Source: Clostridiales bacterium
GTDB taxonomy: Bacteria > Bacillota > Clostridia > Lutisporales > Lutisporaceae
Direction of reading: 5' to 3'
Length of the DNA: 9,641 nt
Assembly (NCBI GenBank): GCA_012842725.1
Contig: DUSG01000230.1
Span: forward strand, 1-9,641
Shown: in pieces, positions 6,099-9,641 of the stretch
Numbering within the stretch: the stretch's first letter is position 1
Layout of the letters: the number at the start of each line of letters is the position of its first letter
Made by a program: the position numbers and the translations under genes
Notes under the pieces: model-generated
Told to the model about the DNA's origin: nothing
Databases searched by the model: none
The model's input: the letters and a program-made list of their open reading frames with translations, nothing else

Positions 6099-7652
6099 AT
6101 GAATAAAGATCAAAGCTTATTCTTGCAATATATTGGAGCTTTGATTATAGGTTTTATTGCTGCCTTTATTATATATAACACTTTTTGGAAATTTGATATC
6201 AAAATTGTTCACAGCATATTAGAAAGTTTAAGTTTGTTCATTGGAGTCGCAATATTTTTAATAACATGGAACACCATAAATGAAATACCTGATTTGAATC
6301 ATTTATTGGGTTTTGCCATACTAGCTGTTGTTATCTTTGATGCCTGTCATATGTATCTTTTCTCTATACCTTTTAACCCACTAGTTGAATCCGCAGATTT
6401 AACATTAAAGTTCTGGTATTTAGCAAGATTAACAAAAGTTATTGCTTTATTTTTAATGTCTGCAAATATATCTATAACTAAGTTCAATAGGTGGACAAAC
6501 CTGATTGTAACGATAATCTTTGCCGTGGGAACTTCTTTGGCTTTGATAAGGTATTACAAGTTAATTTTTCCTTTTTATACAGAATACGGCTTTACATGGC
6601 AGCATAAAGTGGCTGAGGCATTGATTATTATATTAGTCATATTGAGCTTATTTAAAATGAGAAACAAGATTAATGACGATATTATTATGGGAAATAGACA
6701 TTTTTTCATGGCTTTGCTTATTATGATTTCTGCTCAAGTAATATTGATTTTTCCTACCAACTATCATTCGATAAACTGTCTTTATGCACTTATATTAAAA
6801 ATAATAAGTTATTATTTCTTATATAAATCAGTATTTGTAAGCTGTGTAAAATATCCTTATAAAATGCTGGAAGATAGAAACAAGAAATTACAAGAAGCGT
6901 ACGAACAATTGGAAAGAAAGAAACAAGAGGAGTTGAGGAAAGAAAATATATTGCTGCAGCAAGAGAAACTGGCACTGATAGGACAGATGGGGGCAGGTAT
7001 TGTTCATGAGACAAGGAACTATCTGACCACAATAAAAGGTACCTGTCAGTTATTGGAGAGTATGGCCATGGAAGACACTTTTATTAAGTATTTGAAAAAG
7101 ATCAGTAAAAGCATAGATGAGATTGATAATATCATAAGCAAATTCCTACATATGTCAAAGCCGAAAGGAACTGAGTTTGAAGAAGTTTCCATATATGATC
7201 TGGTTCAGTCTATAGAAAGCCTGGTAATAAGTAATTCTTTTATGAAAAATGTGGATGTTGTCTTTGAAGCTACAAAAGAAGAGAGATATCTGCTTTGTGA
7301 TGAAAGCCAGATAAATCAAGTATTTCTCAATTTATGTAAAAATGCATTGGAAGCTATGGAGGGTGTAGAGAATCCCAAGCTGATTATAGAAACCGGTTAT
7401 GATGAAATTACAAACAGGATGTACATAAAGGTAACAGATAACGGTAAGGGAATAGCTCCCGAAGATTTACCCAAAATCGGCCAAGCTTTTTACACCACAA
7501 AGAAAACGGGCACAGGTTTGGGTCTTTATATCTGCAAGCAAATTATAGAAGAGCATGGGGGGAGCATGGAAATAGACAGTAAACCGGGACATGGTACAAG
7601 CTTTACGATATGGTTACCTTGTTTGGATGATGAAGAGGAAGAAGAGATTTAA
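6099..7652 (+). CDS. Membrane sensor histidine kinase with MASE3-type N-terminus
   Basis: The protein has 517 residues from the ATG at 6099, which follows GGTGG by 8 nt. Upstream in-frame GTG codons at 6084-6092 overlap that site and are rejected. Residues 7-248 contain about eight hydrophobic segments (near 7-28, 37-58, 67-90, 103-122, 132-152, 168-186, 202-220, 227-248). The pattern HSILESLSLFIGVAIFLITW and FDACHMY/FWYLARL looks like the MASE3 sensor domain. A charged, coiled-coil-like linker (255-290) leads to the HisKA domain with H303 in GIVHETRNYLTTIKG. The HATPase domain follows: N box QVFLNLCKNALEAM (N415), G1 DNGKG (447-451), F box FYTTK (464-468), G2 GTGLGL (471-476) and GHGT (497-500). 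The tail is acidic (DDEEEEEI). It is predicted to autophosphorylate; no response regulator is adjacent, so it is an orphan. Together with the sigma-H-like promoter this suggests, but does not show, a sporulation-type kinase feeding Spo0A. Confidence 0.92.
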   Translation: MNKDQSLFLQYIGALIIGFIAAFIIYNTFWKFDIKIVHSILESLSLFIGVAIFLITWNTINEIPDLNHLLGFAILAVVIFDACHMYLFSIPFNPLVESADLTLKFWYLARLTKVIALFLMSANISITKFNRWTNLIVTIIFAVGTSLALIRYYKLIFPFYTEYGFTWQHKVAEALIIILVILSLFKMRNKINDDIIMGNRHFFMALLIMISAQVILIFPTNYHSINCLYALILKIISYYFLYKSVFVSCVKYPYKMLEDRNKKLQEAYEQLERKKQEELRKENILLQQEKLALIGQMGAGIVHETRNYLTTIKGTCQLLESMAMEDTFIKYLKKISKSIDEIDNIISKFLHMSKPKGTEFEEVSIYDLVQSIESLVISNSFMKNVDVVFEATKEERYLLCDESQINQVFLNLCKNALEAMEGVENPKLIIETGYDEITNRMYIKVTDNGKGIAPEDLPKIGQAFYTTKKTGTGLGLYICKQIIEEHGGSMEIDSKPGHGTSFTIWLPCLDDEEEEEI

Positions 7653-7778
7653 ATAATTCTGGATTATATGTAAATGAAATGAATAACTTTTTTTGAAGCG
7701 GGGAACTTATATATTATTAATAATAACAGCTTATAAGAGTTATAATATTTAATAATACAGAAATTGGACATAACAATG

Positions 7779-7807
7779 TTAAAAAAACCTCTTGTATGTA
7801 GTATAAT
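7779..7807 (+). promoter_or_regulatory. Promoter of the PurC-like gene
   Basis: TATAAT (7802-7807) lies 17 bp from TTAAAA (7779-7784), a weak -35. A second TATAAT occurs at 7818-7823 without a well-spaced -35. The transcript would start near 7814, about 32 nt before the ATG. No PurR-type PurBox (CCGAAC core) is seen. Confidence 0.5.
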
Positions 7808-7845
7808 TAGGCTAAATTATAATCTACAAAAGAGGGGATAGGGCT

Positions 7846-8532
7846 ATGAAGCTTGTTTATACAGGAAAAACAAAGAATGTGTATTTATTAGAAGATGGTA
7901 ACTACTTACTCAAGTTTAAGGATGATTTAACGGGAGAAAACGGAGTATTCGACCCAGGTTCAAATACTGTAGGTTTGACAGTAGAAGGTGCCGGCAGGGC
8001 TGGACTCAGGCTATCCAAAATGTTTTTTGAATTATTGGAGAAAAAAGGCATACCAACTCATTATATAGATGCAAATATAGAAGAGGCAACCATGACTGTT
8101 AAGCCTGCCACCTTATTTGGAAAGGGTTTGGAGGTTATTTGCAGGTATAGAGCCGTAGGAAGCTTTTATCGCAGATATGGCGCATATGTTCAAGAAGGTC
8201 AGCCATTAGATGCTTTTGTTGAAGTTACGTTGAAGGATGATAAGAGACAGGATCCGCCTATTACTGAAGATGCTTTGGATATGCTGGGAATTTTGACTCA
8301 TGATGAGTACAAAATATTGAAAGAGCTTACAAGAAAAATCGCAGGTATTGTAAAGGAAGAGCTGGCTAAGAAAGGTTTGGAACTTTATGATATAAAATTT
8401 GAATTCGGAAGAATAGGTGAAGATAAACACATAGCTTTGATAGATGAGATATCCGGGGGAAATATGAGAGCTTTCAAAGATGGTAAGCAAGTAGAACCTT
8501 TGGAATTGGAAAGGATAATGCTGGAGGAATAG
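7846..8532 (+). CDS. purC: SAICAR synthetase (PurC) family protein, atypical
   Basis: The product is 228 residues, close to the 230-240 of bacterial PurC, which joins CAIR and aspartate with ATP in purine synthesis. Visible family features are GKTKNVY (7-13), KDDLTGENG (25-33), GIPTHYI (68-74), EVICRYRAVGSFYRRYG (96-112), KDDKRQDPPI (130-139), LYDIKFEFG (180-188) and DEISGGNMR (200-208). The last departs from the usual DEISPDTxR, and RYRAVGSF and GENGVFDPGSN also differ from the common RNIAAGS and AFNG forms, so substrate preference may be altered. The ATG at 7846 follows AGAGGGG by 8 nt. No other pur gene is adjacent, unlike the usual pur operon. It may be the sole PurC or a divergent paralogue acting on another carboxylate; the family assignment is firm, the exact reaction less so. 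Confidence 0.82.
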   Translation: MKLVYTGKTKNVYLLEDGNYLLKFKDDLTGENGVFDPGSNTVGLTVEGAGRAGLRLSKMFFELLEKKGIPTHYIDANIEEATMTVKPATLFGKGLEVICRYRAVGSFYRRYGAYVQEGQPLDAFVEVTLKDDKRQDPPITEDALDMLGILTHDEYKILKELTRKIAGIVKEELAKKGLELYDIKFEFGRIGEDKHIALIDEISGGNMRAFKDGKQVEPLELERIMLEE

Positions 8533-8534
8533 AA

Positions 8535-8562
8535 AAGTTAATAAGTAGAACTTACTTAACTT
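8535..8562 (+). terminator. Hairpin directly after the PurC-like gene
   Basis: AAGTTAATAAGT (8535-8546) pairs with ACTTACTTAACTT (8550-8562) with one bulged base and a 3-nt loop. It begins 3 bp after the stop codon. No T-run follows, so it may work by stabilising the 3' end rather than as a true intrinsic terminator. Confidence 0.45.
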
Positions 8563-8563
8563 A

Positions 8564-8593
8564 TTGGTCATATATCGAAAATTATGCTATAAT
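8564..8593 (+). promoter_or_regulatory. Promoter of the bL25 gene
   Basis: TTGGTC (8564-8569) and TATAAT (8588-8593) are 18 bp apart, and TGC precedes the -10, making it extended. The leader would be about 68 nt and contains a direct repeat CTTGACC (8616-8622 and 8632-8638). Confidence 0.55.
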
Positions 8594-8667
8594 CATATAT
8601 AAATTAAAAGCTTCGCTTGACCCGTATAAAACTTGACCTGAATAAATATTTAAAAGGAGGAGTTTAT

Positions 8668-9270
8668 ATGGCAGCAGTTAAGCTAGAAGCTTTTGTGAGA
8701 GACCAAAAGGGTTATAAAGTAAGGAGAGAAAATTTTATTCCTGGAGTATTATACGGAAAAGGTATAGATTCAATACCGGTAAAATTTAATAAGAAAGATG
8801 TGGACAGAATAATAAGGGATTATGGAAGCAGGACCAATTTAACTGTAGTATTGGATGGAAAAGGAATGTTCGGCTTTATAAGGGACACAGCAAAGGATTT
8901 CATTACAGGAGAATTGATTCATATGGATATCCAGGTAGCAGATGAAGAAGCTGAAATCACTCGCGATGTTCCTCTGGTTTTCAAGGGTACAGACAAGTTA
9001 GTTTATAAAAAACTGATACTTCAAAGTAATGTAGATGAAGTCGTGGTAAAAGGAAAGGCCAAGCTAATACCCAGTGTTATAGAAATAGATGTTAGCGAAG
9101 CCAACAGTGGTGACGTTATAATGGCTGCGGATTTGGATTTGCCTGAAGGAGTTGTGTGTGTCGAAAGAGACGACAATCCTATAGCCGTAGTCATAGAAGC
9201 TAAGGTTGAAGAAACAGAGGAAGGCGCAGAGGAAACTGAAGCTGCCGGCCCGGAAGTTAAAGAAGAATAG
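8668..9270 (+). CDS. rplY: Large-subunit ribosomal protein bL25, CTC/TL5 type
   Basis: This 200-residue protein binds 5S rRNA in the 50S subunit. It has the two-domain CTC/TL5 architecture: an N-terminal 5S-binding bL25 domain (about 1-92) with IPGVLYGKG (24-32) and the closing GELIHMDIQV (81-90), then a beta-rich C-terminal domain (about 95-180), then an acidic tail rich in E (180-200). E. coli bL25 has only the first domain; Firmicutes usually have both. The start at 8668 is chosen because AAGGAGG lies 7 nt upstream and MAAVKLEAFVR fits the family. The frame is open back to an ATA/ACC-rich stretch beginning at 8617, but that has no ribosome site. It is monocistronic: own extended -10 promoter and a strong terminator 20 bp after the stop. 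In B. subtilis the counterpart is the general-stress protein Ctc; no sigma-B site is seen here. Confidence 0.95.
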   Translation: MAAVKLEAFVRDQKGYKVRRENFIPGVLYGKGIDSIPVKFNKKDVDRIIRDYGSRTNLTVVLDGKGMFGFIRDTAKDFITGELIHMDIQVADEEAEITRDVPLVFKGTDKLVYKKLILQSNVDEVVVKGKAKLIPSVIEIDVSEANSGDVIMAADLDLPEGVVCVERDDNPIAVVIEAKVEETEEGAEETEAAGPEVKEE

Positions 9271-9290
9271 TCAGATTTTTTGCAATCATC

Positions 9291-9321
9291 AAGAGGTTAT
9301 CTTATGTGATAACCTCTTTTT
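9291..9321 (+). terminator. Intrinsic terminator of rplY
   Basis: A perfect 11-bp stem, AAGAGGTTATC (9291-9301) with GATAACCTCTT (9308-9318), has a 6-nt loop and ends in five T (9317-9321). Confidence 0.93.
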
Positions 9322-9337
9322 AAACTGCCAAAGACAG

Positions 9338-9366
9338 TTGAATCGTTCATAACGGAGGTTTATAAT
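9338..9366 (+). promoter_or_regulatory. Promoter of the rluF-type gene
   Basis: TTGAAT (9338-9343) and TATAAT (9361-9366) are separated by exactly 17 bp, the best sigma-A-type pair in the window. The transcript would start near 9373, giving a leader of about 30 nt. Confidence 0.65.
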
Positions 9367-9402
9367 ACTGATGAATAAAAATCAATTGGAAGGTATAGGA
9401 GC

Positions 9403-9641
9403 ATGAGAGTCAATAAATATATTGCAGAAAGCGGATTTTGTTCCAGACGTCAAGCAGACGAATTGATTAAAGAAAAAAGAGTAACAATAAACGGACAGGT
9501 ATGTCAACTGGGGTCTACCGTAAAACCCGGAGATGTAGTGGCTATAGACGGAAAACCGATTAAGACAAAGGAAAAGAAAGTGTATATAGCTTTAAACAAG
9601 CCTGTCGGTATTGAGTGTACGACTGACAGAAGAGTAAAAGA
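9403..9641 (+). CDS. rluF: 23S rRNA pseudouridine synthase, RluF-type, N-terminal part (3' end outside window)
   Basis: Seventy-nine codons are visible before the window ends. Residues 1-60 are an S4 RNA-binding domain (MRVNKYIAESGFCSRRQADELI, split by family pattern as NKYIAESG and CSRRQADE, then VTINGQ and VKPGDVV). The start of the RsuA/RluB/E/F catalytic domain follows with YIALNKPVGIECTTD (61-75). The LNKPVGI..TTD form is closest to RluF, which in E. coli modifies U2604 of 23S rRNA; RluB is the main alternative. The catalytic aspartate (GRLD motif) would lie beyond the window. The ATG at 9403 follows GGAAGG by 9 nt; an AGGAG only 1 nt away is too close. An in-frame TAA at 9376 excludes a longer start. 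Confidence 0.88.
   Translation, partial: MRVNKYIAESGFCSRRQADELIKEKRVTINGQVCQLGSTVKPGDVVAIDGKPIKTKEKKVYIALNKPVGIECTTDRRVK

Noticed and set aside
6790..7032. Open frames antisense to the kinase, PurC-like and CofE-like genes.
   Set aside because: They are shadows of well-supported coding genes, with low-complexity Phe/Leu/Ser-rich translations and no start signals.
8617..8667. A 17-residue N-terminal extension of bL25 in the open frame.
   Set aside because: It has no ribosome site, its first residues do not resemble the family, and AAGGAGG stands 7 nt before the ATG at 8668.
9371..9406. An 11-codon open frame (MNKNQLEGIGA) whose TGA overlaps the ATG of the rluF-type gene, with GGAGG at 9354-9358, suggesting a translationally coupled leader peptide.
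   Set aside because: The GGAGG is 12 nt from the ATG and lies in the spacer of a good promoter (9338-9366) whose start would be near 9373, so neither the ribosome site nor the ATG is likely to be in the mRNA.

Overview
The window looks like chromosome of a low-GC, spore-forming-type Firmicute, most likely Clostridia or a relative. The support is the strong AT bias, purine-rich Shine-Dalgarno sites (GGAGG, AAGGAGG), extended -10 promoters of the TGnTATAAT type, a CTC-type ribosomal protein bL25 with an acidic tail, and a MASE3-type orphan histidine kinase behind a sigma-H-like promoter. The species cannot be named from sequence alone. No tRNA, rRNA, CRISPR array, prophage or intact transposon was seen.

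Left part (1-2505). The window opens inside an amidase-signature enzyme (C-terminal 234 residues, + strand). It converges on a two-gene minus-strand operon encoding a metallo-beta-lactamase-fold hydrolase and a GAF-domain free-methionine-(R)-sulfoxide reductase. Divergent from that operon is a glyoxalase I-type VOC protein with all four metal ligands. The divergent intergenic region holds overlapping extended -10 elements and a perfect 10-1-10 dyad. Inferred theme: repair or detoxification of oxidised and electrophilic metabolites.

Middle part (2506-4893). A REP-like pair of near-palindromes lies between the glyoxalase gene and a long (396 aa) member of the F420-0:gamma-glutamyl ligase (CofE) family on the minus strand. 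A LysR-type regulator is transcribed divergently from the CofE-like gene. A 19-bp imperfect dyad sits inside the predicted regulator promoter, which is the classic layout of an autoregulated LysR regulator and its target.

Right part (4894-9641). All genes are on the + strand and most have their own promoter or terminator: exodeoxyribonuclease III with a strong terminator; an AT-rich, gene-free 318-bp stretch with a sigma-H-like promoter; a membrane histidine kinase without a neighbouring response regulator; a SAICAR synthetase (PurC) homologue with altered motifs and no other purine genes beside it; ribosomal protein bL25 with a textbook terminator; and the first 79 codons of an RluF-type 23S rRNA pseudouridine synthase, cut by the window end.

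Most genes are recognisable housekeeping or stress functions. The points that most deserve follow-up are the CofE-like/LysR pair, the sigma-H-like promoter ahead of the orphan kinase, the atypical PurC homologue and the REP-like repeat pair.
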